Part shown: piece after piece, positions 1 to 12,300 of the stretch
Layout of the letters: every line of letters starts with the position of its first letter
Position numbering within the stretch: position 1 is the first letter of the stretch
Assembly (NCBI RefSeq): GCF_000003605.2
Contig: NW_003150671.1
Span: forward strand, 1 to 64,000
DNA: 64,000 nt
Direction: 5' to 3'
Source of the DNA: Saccoglossus kowalevskii
Lineage: Eukaryota; Hemichordata; Enteropneusta; Harrimaniidae
The notes under the pieces: generated by a model
What the model was told of the DNA's origin: nothing
Databases searched by the model: none
Seen by the model: only the letters and a program-made list of their open reading frames with translations
Position numbers and translations under genes: made by a program

Positions 1-880
1 CAGTACGGAAGTATTAACCGTCGTGTAGTGAAGTGAATACTTTGTAGTATGCACGAATACTGTACGGAAGTAATAACCGTCGTGTAGTGAAGTGAATACT
101 TTGTAGTATGCACAAATACTGTAAGTAAGTAATAACCGTCGTGTAGTGGAGTGAATACTTTGTAGTATGCACGAATACTGTACGGAAGTAATAACCGTCG
201 TGTAGTGGAGTGAATACTTTGTAGTATGCACGAATACTGTACGGAAGTAATAACCGTCGTGTAGTGGAGTGAATACTTTGTAGTATGCACGAATACTGTA
301 CGGAAGTAATAACCGTCGTGTAGTGGAGTGAATACTTTGTAGTATGCACGAATACTGTACGGAAGTAATAACCGTCGTGTAGTGGAGTGAATACTTTGTA
401 GTATGCACGAATACTGTACGGAAGTAATAACCGTCGTGTAGGGGAGTGAATACTTTGTAGTATGCACAAATACTGTACGGAAGTAATAACCGTCGTGTAG
501 TGAAGTGAATACTTTGTAGTATACACGAATACTGTACTGAAGTAATAACCGTCGTGTAGTAAAGTGAATACTTTGTAGTATACACGAATACTGTACGGAA
601 GTATTAACCGTCGTGTAGTGAAGTGAATACTTTGTAGTATGCACGAATACTGTACGGAAGTAATAACCGTCGTGTAGTGAAGTGAATACTTTGTAGTATG
701 CACGAATACTGTACGGAAGTAATGACCGTCATGTAGTGGAGTGAATACTTTGTAGTATGCACGAATACTGTACAGAAGTAATAACCGTCGTGTAGTGGAG
801 TGAATACTTTGTAGTATGCACGATACTGTACGGAAGTAATAACCGTCGTGTAGTGGCGTGAATACTTTGTAGTATACACG
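1..880. repeat. Class A block (homogeneous monomers)
   Basis: About 15 monomers, nearly all TACGG at 41-45 and TAATAACC at 47-54, with G or A at position 7 (GTGGAG or GTGAAG). Rare markers are GTATTAACC at 11 and 601, GTAGGGGAG at 438, CTGTACTGAAG near 530 and GTAGTAAAG near 557. The last two or three monomers shift to CAGAAG, a transition into class C. One base is missing at 821 (CGATACTG). The same run of rare markers recurs at 51.2-51.7 kb. Confidence 0.8.
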
Positions 881-1610
881 AATACTGTACAGAAGTAATG
901 ACCGTCGTGTAGTGGAGTGAATACTTTGTATTATGCACACATACTGTACAGAAGTAATGACCGTCGTGTAGTGGAGTGAATACTTTGTAGTATGCACAAA
1001 TACTGTACAGAAGTAATGACCGTCGTGTAGTGGAGTGAATACTTTGTAGTATGCACGAATACTGTACAGAAGTAATGACCGTCGTGTAGTGGAATGAATA
1101 CTTTGTAGTATGCACGAATACTGTACAGAAGTAATGACCGTCGTGTAGTGGAGTGAATACTTTGTAGTATGCACGAATACTGTACAGAAGTAATGTCCGT
1201 CGTGTAGTGGAGTGAATACTTTGTAGTAGACACGAATACTGTACAGAAGTAGTAACCGTCATGTAGTGGAGTGAATACTTTGTAGTATGCACGGAAACTG
1301 TACAGAAGTAATAACCGTTGTGTAGTGGAGTGAATACTTTGTAGTATGCACGAATACTGTACAGAAGTTATGACCGTCGTGTAGTAGAGTGAATACTTTG
1401 TAGTATGCACGAATACTGTACAGAAGTAATGACCGTCGTGTAGTGGAGTGAATACTTTGTTGTGTGCACACAATACTTGTACAGAAGTAATAACCGTCGT
1501 GTAGTGGAGTGAATACTTTGTAGTATGCACGAATAATGTACAGAAGTAGTAACCATCGTGTAGTGGAATGAATACTTTGTAGTATGCACGAATACTGTAC
1601 AGAAGTAATG
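881..1610. repeat. Class C block
   Basis: Monomers with CAGAAGTAATGACC and the ordered class C markers: GTATTATGCACACAT, GTATACACGAAT, TGTCCGTCG, AGTAGTAACC, ACCGTTGTG, GTTATGACC followed by GTAGTAGAG, then the palindromic variant TTGTGTGCACACAA. Two one-base gains sit at about 1470-1478. Confidence 0.65.
1460..1473. repeat. 14-bp perfect palindrome TTGTGTGCACACAA (variant monomer)
   Basis: The sequence reads TTGTGTGCACACAA, which is its own reverse complement, in place of the usual TTGTAGTATGCACGAA. It adds one base to the monomer, and a second extra T follows in ATACTTGTAC. First of ten copies in the window. Confidence 0.95.
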
Positions 1611-2180
1611 ACCGTCGTGTAGAGGAGTGAATACTTTGTAGTATGCACACATACTGTACAGACGTAATGACCGTCGTGTGGTGGAGTGAATACTTTGTAG
1701 TATGCACAAATACTGTACAGAAGTAATGACCGTAATGTAATGGAGTGAATACTTTGTAGTATGCACGAATACTGTACAGAAGTAATGACCGTCGTGTAGT
1801 GGAGTGAATACTTTGTAGTATGCACACATACTGTACAGACGTAATGACCGTCGTGTAGTGGAGTGAATACTTTGTAGTATGAACGAATACTGTACAGAAG
1901 TAATGACCGTCATGTAGTGGAGTTAATACTTAGTAGTATGCACAAATACTGTACGGAAGTAATGACCGTCGTGTAGTGGAGTTAATACTTTGTAGTATGC
2001 ACGAATACTGTACGGAATTAATGACCGTCATGTACTGGAGTGAATACTTTGTAGTATGCACGAATACTGTACAGAAGTAATGACCGTCATGTAGTGGAGT
2101 TAATACTTTGTAGTATGCACAAATACTGTACAGAAGTAATGACCGTCGTGTAGTGGAGTGAATACTTTGTAGTATGCACA
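1611..2180. repeat. Class B block (short)
   Basis: Ordered class B markers: GTAGAGGAG with GCACACAT, CAGACGTAATG, CGTAATGTAATGG, GTATGAACGAAT, GTTAATACTTAGTAG near 1921, GGAATTAATG, then two GTCATG monomers. This is most of one class B higher-order unit; the GACCGACAT monomer is absent. It ends at the class C marker GTTATTACCGTCATG near 2195. Confidence 0.65.
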
Positions 2181-2229
2181 CATACTGTACAGAAGTTATT
2201 ACCGTCATGTAGTGGAGTGAATACTTTGT

Positions 2230-4240
2230 AGTATGCACGAATACTGTACAGAAGTAGTAACCATCGTGTAGTGGAGTGAATACTTTGTAGTATGCACAAA
2301 TACTGTACAGAAGTAATAACCGTCGTGTAGTGGAGTGAATACTTTGTAGTATGCACACATACTGTACAGAAGTAATGACCGTCGTGTAGTGGAGTGAATA
2401 CTTTGTAGTATGCACGAATACTGTACGGAAGTAATGACCGTCGTGTAGTGGAGTGAATACTTTGTAGTATGCATGAATACTGTACAGAAGTAATGACCGT
2501 CGTGTAGTGGAGTGAATACTTTGTAGTATGCACGAATACTGTGCGGAAGTAATAACCGTCGTGTAGTGGAGTGAATACTTTGTAGTATACACGAATACTG
2601 TACAGAAGTAATGACCGTCGTGTAGTGGAGTGAATACTTTGTATTATGCACACATACTGTACAGAAGTAATGACCGTCGTGTAGTGGAGTGAATACTTTG
2701 TAGTATGCACAAATACTGTACAGAAGTAATGACCGTCGTGCAGTGGAGTGAATACTTTGTAGTATACACGAATACTGTACAGAAGTAATGTCCGTCGTGT
2801 AGTGGAGTGAATACTTTGTAGTATACACGAATACTGTACAGAAGTAGTAACCATCGTGTAGTGGAGTGAATACTTTGTAGTATGCACAAATACTGTACAG
2901 AAGTAATAACCGTCGTGTAGTGGAGTGAATACTTTGTAGTATGCACGAATACTGTATAGAAGTAATGACCGTCGTGTAGTGGAGTGAATACTTTGTAGTA
3001 TGCACACATAATGTACAGAAGTAATGACCGTCGTGTAGTGGAGTGAATACATTGTAGTATGAACGAATACTGTACAGAAGTAATGACCGTCGTGTAGTGG
3101 AGTGAATACTTTGTAGTATGCACGAATACTGTACGGAAGAAATGACCGTCATGTAGTGGAGTGAATACTTTGTAGTATGCACGAATACTGTACAGAAGTA
3201 ATGATCGTCGTGTAGTGGAGTGAATACTTTGTAGTATACACGAATACTGTACAGAAGTAGTAACCATCGTGTAGTGGAGTGAATACTTTGTAGTATGCAC
3301 AAATACTGTACAGAAGTAATAACCGTCGTGTAGTGGAGTGAATACTTTGTAGTATGCACACATACTGTACAGAAGTAATGACCGTCGTGTAGTGGAGTGA
3401 ATACTTTGTAGTATGCACGAATACTGTACAGAAGTAATGACCGTCGTGTAGTGGAGTGAATACTTTGTAGTATGCATGAATACTGTACAGAAGTAATGAC
3501 CGTCGTGTAGTGGAGTGAATACTTTGTAGTATGCACGAATACTGTACGGAAGTAATAACCGTCGTGTAGTGGAGTGAATACTTTGTAGTATACACGAATA
3601 CTGTACAGAAGTAATGACCGTCGTGTAGTGGAGTGAATACTTTGTATTATGCACACATACTGTACAGAAGTAATGACCGTCGTGTAGTGGAGTGAATACT
3701 TTGTAGTATGCACAAATACTGTACAGAAGTAATGACCGTCGTGCAGTGGAGTGAATACTTTGTAGTATACACGAATACTGTACAGAAGTAATGTCCGTCG
3801 TGTAGTGGAGTGAATACTTTGTAGTATACACGAATACTGTACAGAAGTAGTAACCATCGTGTAGTGGAGTGAATACTTTGTAGTATGCACAAATACTGTA
3901 CAGAAGTAATAACCGTCGTGTAGTGGAGTGAATACTTTGTAGTATGCACGAATACTGTATAGAAGTAATGACCGTCGTGTAGTGGAGTGAATACTTTGTA
4001 GTATGCACACATAATGTACAGAAGTAATGACCGTCGTGTAGTGGAGTGAATACATTGTAGTATGAACGAATACTGTACAGAAGTAATGACCGTCGTGTAG
4101 TGGAGTGAATACTTTGTAGTATGCACGAATACTGTACGGAAGAAATGACCGTCATGTAGTGGAGTGAATACTTTGTAGTATGCACGAATACTGTACAGAA
4201 GTAATGATCGTCGTGTAGTGGAGTGAATACTTTGTAGTAT
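2230..4240. repeat. Two tandem copies of a 1,003-bp (17-monomer) higher-order unit
   Basis: Marker GTATTATGCACACAT occurs at 2641 and 3644, and GTACGGAAGAAATG at 3131 and 4134, both exactly 1,003 bp = 17 x 59 apart. Every rare marker between them recurs in the same order, with only a few substitutions (for example CTGTGCGG in the first copy against CTGTACGG in the second). After 4240 the pattern continues with one extra monomer (GTATACACGAAT doubled), so the next copy is partial. Confidence 0.85.
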
Positions 4241-7200
4241 ACACGAATACTGTACAGAAGTAATGACCGTCGTGTAGTGGAGTGAATACTTTGTAGTATA
4301 CACGAATACTGTACAGAAGTAGTAACCATCGTGTAGTGGAGTGAATACTTTGTAGTATGCACAAATACTGTACAGAAGTAATAACCGTCGTGTAATGGAG
4401 TGAATACTTTGTAGTATGCACACATACTGTACAGAAGTAATGACCGTCGTGTAGTGGAGTGAATACTTTGTAGTATGCACGAATACTGTACGGAAGTAAT
4501 AACCGTCGTGTAGTGGAGTGAATACTTTGTAGTATACACGAATACTGTACGGAAGTAATGACCGTCGTGTAGTGGAGTGAATACTTTGTATTATGCATGA
4601 ATACTGTACAGAAGTAATGACCGTCGTGTAGTGGAGTGAATACTTTGTAGTATGCACGAACACTGTACAGAAGTAATGACCGTCGTGCAGTGGAGTGAAT
4701 AATTTGTGGTATGCACACATACTGTACAGAAGTAATGACCGTCGTGTAGTAGAGTGAATACTTTGTAGTATGCACAAATACTGTACAGAAGTAATGACCG
4801 TCGTGCAGTGGAGTGAATACTTTGTAGTATACACGAATACTGTACAGAAGTAATGTCCGTCGTGTAGTGGAGTGAATACTTTGTAGTATACACGAATAAT
4901 GTACAGAAGTAGTAACCATCGTGTAGTGGAATGAATACTTTGTAGTATGCACGAACACTGTACAGAAGTAATGACCGTCGCGCAGTGGAGTGAATAATTT
5001 GTGGTATGCACACATACTGTACAGAAGTAATGACCGTCGTGTAGTGGAATGAATACTTTGTAGAATGCACAAATACTGTACAGAAGTAATGACCGTCATG
5101 TAGTGGAGTGAATACTTTGTAGTATGCACGAATACTGTACAGAAGTAATGACCGTCGTGTAGTGAGTGAATACTTTGTAGTATGCATGAATACTGTACAG
5201 AAGTAATGACCGTCGTGCAGTGGAGTGAATACTTTGTAGTATGCACGAACACTGTACGGAAGTAATGACCGTCGTGTAGTGGAGTGAATACTTTGTAGTA
5301 TGAACGAACACTGTACAGAAGTAATGACCGTCGTGTAGTGGAGTGAATACTTTGTAGTATACACGAATACTGTACAGAAGTAATGACCGTCGTGTAGTGG
5401 AGTGAATACTTTGTATTATGCACACATACTGTACAGAAGTAATGACCGTCGTGTAGTGGAGTGAATACTTTGTAGTATGCACAAATAATGTACAGAAGTA
5501 ATGACAGTCGTGTAGTGGAGTGAATACCTTGTAGTATACACGAATAATGTACAGAAGTAGTAACCATCGTGTAGTGGAATGAATACTTTGTAGTATGCAC
5601 GAATACTGTACAGAAGTAATGACCGTCGTGTAGTGGAGTGAATACTTTGTAGTATGCACGAATACTGTACAGAAGTAATGTCCGTCGTGTAGTGGAGTGA
5701 ATACTTTGTAGTATGCACGAACACTGTACAGAAGTAATGACCGTTGTGTAGTGGAGTGAATACTTTGTAGTATGCACGAATACTGTACAGAAGTTATGAC
5801 CGTCGTGTAGTAGAGTGAATACTTTGTAGTATGCACGAATACTGTACAGAAGTAATGACCGTCGTGTAGTGGAGTGAATACTTTGTTGTATGCACACAAT
5901 ACTGTACAGAAGTAATAACCGTCGTGTAGTGGAGTGAATACTTTGTATTATGCACACATACTGTACAGAAGTAATGACCGTTGTGTAGTGGAGTGAATAC
6001 TTTGTAGTATGCACGAATACTGTACAGAAGTTATGACCGTCGTGTAGTAGAGTGAATACTTTGTAGTATGCACGAATACTGTACAGAAGTAATGACCGTC
6101 GTGTAGTGGAGTGAATACTTTGTTGTATGCACACAATACTGTACAGAAGTAATAACCGTCATGTAGTGGAGTGAATACTTTGTAGTATGCACGAATACCG
6201 TACGGAAGTAATGACCGTCGTGTAGTGGAGTGAATACTTTGTAGTATGCATGAATACTGTACAGAAGTAATGACCGTCGTGTAGTGGAGTGAATACTTTG
6301 TAGTATGCACGAACACTGTACAGAAGTAATGACCGTTGTGTAGTGGAGTGAATACTTTGTAGTATGCACGAATACTGTACAGAAGTTATGACCGTCGTGT
6401 AGTAGAGTGAATACTTTGTAGTATGCACGAATACTGTACAGAAGTAATGACCGTCGTGTAGTGGAGTGAATACTTTGTTGTATGCACACAATACTGTACA
6501 GAAGTAATAACCGTCGTGTAGTGGAGTGAATACTTTGTATTATGCACACATACTGTACAGAAGTAATGACCGTCGTGTAGTGGAGTGAATACTTTGTAGT
6601 ATGCACAAATAATGTACAGAAGTAATGACAGTCGTGTAGTGGAGTGAATACCTTGTAGTATACACGAATAATGTACAGAAGTAGTAACCATCGTGTAGTG
6701 GAATGAATACTTTGTAGTATGCACGAATACTGTACAGAAGTAATGACCGTCGTGTAGTGGAGTGAATACTTTGTAGTATGCACGAATACTGTACAGAAGT
6801 AATGTCCGTCGTGTAGTGGAGTGAATACTTTGTAGTATACACGAATACTGTACAGAAGTAGTAACCGTCGTGTATTGGAGTGAATACTTTGTAGTATGCA
6901 CGGATACTGTACAGAAGTAATGACCGTTGTGTAGTGGAGTGAATACTTTGTAGTATGCACGAATACTGTACAGAAGTTATGACCGTCGTGTAGTAGAGTG
7001 AATACTTTGTAGTATGCACGAATACTGTATAGAAGTAATGACCGTCGTGTAGTGGAGTGAATACTTTGTAGTAAGCACACATAATGTACAGAAGTAATGA
7101 CCGTCGTGTAGTGGAGTGAATACATTGTAGTATGAACGAATACTGTACAGAAGTAATGACCGTCGTGTAGTGGAGTGAATACTTTGTAGTATGCACGAAT

Positions 7201-8071
7201 ACTGTACGGAAGTAATGACCGTCGTGTAGTGGAGTGAATACTTTGTAGTATGCACGAACACTGTACAGAAGTAATGACCGTCGTGCAGTGGAGTGAATAA
7301 TTTGTGGTATGCACACATACTGTACAGAAGTAATGACCGTCGTGTAGTGGAATGAATACTTTGTAGAATGCACAAATACTGTACAGAAGTAATGACCGTC
7401 ATGTAGTGGAGTGAATACTTTGTAGTATGCACGAATACTGTACAGAAGTAATGACCGTCGTGTAGTGGAGTGAATACTTTGTAGTATGCACACATACTGT
7501 ACAGACGTAATGACCGTCGTGTAGTGGAGTGAATACTTTGTAGTATGCACAAATACTGTACAGAAGTAATGACCGTAATGTAGTGGAGTGAATACTTTGT
7601 AGTATGCATGAATACTGTACAGAAGTAATGACCGTCGTGTAGTGGAGTGAATACTTTGTAGTATGCACGAACACTGTACAGAAGTAATGACCGTCGTGCA
7701 GTGGAGTGAATAATTTGTGGTATGCACACATACTGTACAGAAGTAATGACCGTCGTGTAGTGGAGTGAATACTTTGTAGAATGCACAAATACTGTACAGA
7801 AGTAATGACCGTCGTGTAGTGGAGTGAATACTTTGTAGTATGCACGAACACTGTACAGAAGTAATGACCGTCGTACAGTGGAGTGAATACTTTGTAGTAT
7901 GCACGAATACTGTATAGAAGTAATGACCGTCGTGTAGTGGAGTGAATACTTTGTAGTATGCACACATAATGTACAGAAGTAATGACCGTCGTGTAGTGGA
8001 GTGAATACATTGTAGTATGAACGAATACTGTACAGAAGTAATGACCGTCGTGTAGTGGAGTGAATACTTCG

Positions 8072-8085
8072 TTGTGTGCACACAA
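8072..8085. repeat. 14-bp palindrome TTGTGTGCACACAA
   Basis: Second copy of the palindromic variant. Here it follows ACTTCG instead of ACTTTG and leads directly into a GTACGGAAGAAATGACC monomer. The monomer is 60 bp long. Confidence 0.95.
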
Positions 8086-9350
8086 TACTGTACGGAAGAA
8101 ATGACCGTCATGTAGTGGAGTGAATACTTTGTAGTATGCACGAATACTGTACAGAAGTAATGATCGTCGTGTAGTGGAGTGAATACTTTGTAGTATACAC
8201 GAATACTGTACAGAAGTAGTAACCATCGTGTAGTGGAGTGAATACTTTGTAGTATGCACAAATACTGTACAGAAGTAATAACCGTCGTGTAGTGGAGTGA
8301 ATACTTTGTAGTATGCACACATACTGTACAGAAGTAATGACCGTCGTGTAGTGGAGTGAATACTTTGTAGTATGCACGAATACTGTACGGAAGTAATGAC
8401 CGTCGTGTAGTGGAGTGAATACTTTGTAGTATGCATGAATACTGTACAGAATTAATGACCGTCGTGTAGTGGAGTGAATACTTTGTAGTATGCACGAATA
8501 CTGTACGGAAGTAATAACCGTCGTGTAGTGGAGTGAATACTTTGTAGTATACACGAATACTGTACAGAAGTAATGACCGTCGTGTAGTGGAGTGAATACT
8601 TTGTATTATGCACACATACTGTACAGAAGTAATGACCGTCGTGTAGTGGAGTGAATACTTTGTAGTATGCACAAATACTGTACAGAAGAAATGACCGTCG
8701 TGCAGTGGAGTGAATACTTTGTAGTATACACGAATACTGTACAGAAGTAATGTCCGTCGTGTAGTGGAGTGAATACTTTGTAGTATACACGAATAATGTA
8801 CAGAAGTAGTAACCATCGTGTAGTGGAATGAATACTTTGTAGTATGCACGAATACTGTACAGAAGTAATGACCGTCGTGTAGTGGAGTGAATACTTTGTA
8901 GTATGCACGAATACTGTACAGAAGTAATGACCGTCGTGTAGTGGAGTGAATACTTTGTAGTATGCACGAATACTGTACAGAAGTAATGTCCGTCGTGTAG
9001 TGGAGTGAATACTTTGTAGTATACACGAATAATGTACAGAAGTAATGACCGTCGTGTAGTGGAGTGAATACTTTGTAGTATGCACGAACACTGTACAGAA
9101 GTAATGACCGTCGTGCAGTGGAGTGAATAATTTGTGGTATGCACACATACTGTACAGAAGTAATGACCGTCGTGTAGTGGAGTGAATACTTTGTAGAATG
9201 CACAAATACTGTACAGAAGTAATGACCGTCATGTAGTGGAGTGAATACTTTGTAGTATGCACGAATACTGTACAGAAGTAATGACCGTCGTGTAGTGGAG
9301 TGAATACTTTGTAGTATGCACACATACTGTACAGACGTAATGACCGTCGT

Positions 9351-12300
9351 GTAGTGGAGTGAATACTTTGTAGTATGCACGAACACTGTACAGAAGTAAT
9401 GACCGTCGTGCAGTGGAGTGAATAATTTGTGGTATGCACACATACTGTACAGAAGTAATGACCGTCGTGTAGTGGAGTGAATACTTTGTAGAATGCACAA
9501 ATACTGTACAGAAGTAATGACCGTCATGTAGTGGAGTGAATACTTTGTAGTATGCACGAATACTGTACAGAAGTAATGACCGTCGTGTAGTGGAGTGAAT
9601 ACTTTGTAGTATGCACACATACTGTACAGACGTAATGACCGTCGTGTAGTGGAGTGAATACTTTGTAGTATGCACAAATACTGTACAGAAGTAATGACCG
9701 TTATGTAATGGAGTGAATACTTTGTAGTATGCACGAATACTGTACAGAAGTAATGACCGTCGTGTAGTGGAGTGAATACTTTGTAGTATGCACACATACT
9801 GTACAGACGTAATGACCGTCGTGTAGTGGAGTGAATACTTTGTAGTATGAACGAATACTGTACAGAAGTAATGATCGTCATGTAGTGGAGTTAATACTTA
9901 GTAGTATGCACAAATACTGTACAGAAGTAATGACCGTCGTGTAGTGGAGTGAGTACTTTGTAGTATGCACAAATACTGTACATAAGTTATGACCGACATG
10001 TAGTGGAGTGAATACTTTGTAGTATGCACGAATACTGTACAGAAGTAATGACCGTCGTGTAGAGGAGTGAATACTTTGTAGTATGCACACATACTGTACA
10101 GAAGAAATGACCGTCGTGTAGTGGAGTGAATACTTTGTAGTATGCACGAACACTGTACAGAAGTAATGACCGTCGTGCAGTGGAGTGAATAATTTGTGGT
10201 ATGCACACATACTGTACAGAAGTAATGACCGTCGTGTAGTGGAGTGAATACTTTGTAGAATGCATAAATACTGTACAGAAGTAATGACCGTCATGTAGTG
10301 GAGTGAATACTTTGTAGTATGCACGAATACTGTACAGAAGTAATGACCGTCGTGTAGTGGAGTGAATACTTTGTAGTATGCACACATACTGTACAGACGT
10401 AATGACCGGCGTGTAGTGGAGTGAATACTTTGTAGTATGCACAAATACTGTACAGAAGTAATGACCGTAATGTAATGGAGTGAATACTTTGTTGTATGCA
10501 CGAATACTGTACAGAAGTAATGACCGTCGTGTAGTGGAGTGAATACTTTGTAGTATGCACACATACTGTACAGACGTAATGACCGTCGTGTAGTGGAGTG
10601 AATACTTTGTAGTATGAACGAATACTGTACGGAAGTAATGACCGTCATGTAGTGGAGTTAATACTTAGTAGTATGCACAAATACTGTACGGAAGTAATGA
10701 CCGTCGTGTAGTGGAGTTAATACTTTGTAGTATGCACGAATACTGTACGGAATTAATGAACATCATGTAGTGGAGTGAATACTTTGTAGTATGCACAAAT
10801 ACTGTACAGAAGTAATGACCGTCATGTAGTGGAGTTAATACTTTGTAGTATGCACAAATACTGTACAGAAGTAATGACCGTCGTGTAGTGGAGTGAATAC
10901 TTTGTAGTATGCACAAATACTGTACATAAGTTATGACCGACATGTAGTGGAGTGAATACTTTGTAGTATGCACGAATACTGTACAGAAGTAATGACCGTC
11001 GTGTAGAGGAGTGAATACTTTGTAGTATGCACACATACTGTACAGAAGAAATGACCGTCGTGTAGTGGAGTGAATACTTTGTAGTATGCACGAACAATGT
11101 ACAGAAGTAATGACCGTCGTGTAGTGGAGTGAATACTTTGTAGTATGCACAAATACTGTACAGAAGTAATAACCGTCGTGTAGTGGAGTGAATACTTTGT
11201 AGTATGCACGAATACCGTACGGAAGTAATGACCGTCGTGTAGTGGAGTGAATACTTTGTAGTATGCATGAATACTGTACAGAAGTAATGACCGTCGTGTA
11301 GTGGAGTGAATACTTTGTAGTATGCACGAACACTGTACAGAAGTAATGACCGTCGTGCAGTGGAGTGAATAATTTGTGGTATGCACACATACTGTACAGA
11401 AGTAATGACCGTCGTGTAGTAGAGTGAATACTTTGTAGTATGCACAAATACTGTACAGAAGTAATGACCGTCGTGCAGTGGAGTGAATACTTTGTAGTAT
11501 ACACGAATACTGTACAGAAGTAATGTCCGTCGTGTAGTGGAGTGAATACTTTGTAGTATACACGAATAATGTACAGAAGTAGTAACCATCGTGTAGTGGA
11601 ATGAATACTTTGTAGTATGCACGAATACTGTACAGAAGTAATGACCGTCGTGTAGTGGAGTGAATACTTTGTAGTATGCACGAATACTGTACAGAAGTAA
11701 TGACCGTCGTGTAGTGGAGTGAATACTTTGTAGTATGCACGAATACTGTACAGAAGTAATGTCCGTCGTGTAGTGGAGTGAATACTTTGTAGTATACACG
11801 AATAATGTACAGAAGTAGTAACCATCGTGTAGTGGAATGAATACTTTGTAGTATGCACGAATACTGTACAGAAGTAATGACCGTCGTGTAGTGGAGTGAA
11901 TACTTTGTAGTATGCATGAATACTGTACAGAAGTAATGACCGTCGTGTAGTGGAGTGAATACTTTGTAGTATGCACGAACACTGTACAGAAGTAATGACC
12001 GTCGTGCAGTGGAGTGAATAATTTGTGGTATGCACACATACTGTACAGAAGTAATGACCGTCGTGTAGTGGAGTGAATACTTTGTAGAATGCACAAATAC
12101 TGTACAGAAGTAATGACCGTCGTGTAGTGGAGTGAATACTTTGTATTATGCACACATACTGTACAGAAGTAATGACCGTCGTGTAGTGGAGTGAATACTT
12201 TGTAGTATGCACAAATACTGTACAGAAGTAATGACCGTCGTGCTGTGGAGTGAATACTTTGTAGTATACACGAATACTGTACAGAAGTAATGTCCGTCGT

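Larger units (their letters stand above)
2181..9350. repeat. Class C block, about 7.2 kb
   Basis: Roughly 121 monomers of class C. Repeated ordered markers are GTATTATGCACACAT, CGTGCAGTGG, TGTCCGTCG, AGTAGTAACCATCG, GCACACATAATG, a TACATTGTAGTATGAACG monomer, and GGAAGAAATGACCGTCATG. At 5.5-6.6 kb the series is rearranged, with three TTGTATGCACACAA monomers at 5886, 6123 and 6478 (spacings of 4 and 6 monomers plus one base). One base is missing at 5161-5170 (GTAGTGAGTG). No unique sequence and no gene seen. Confidence 0.65.
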
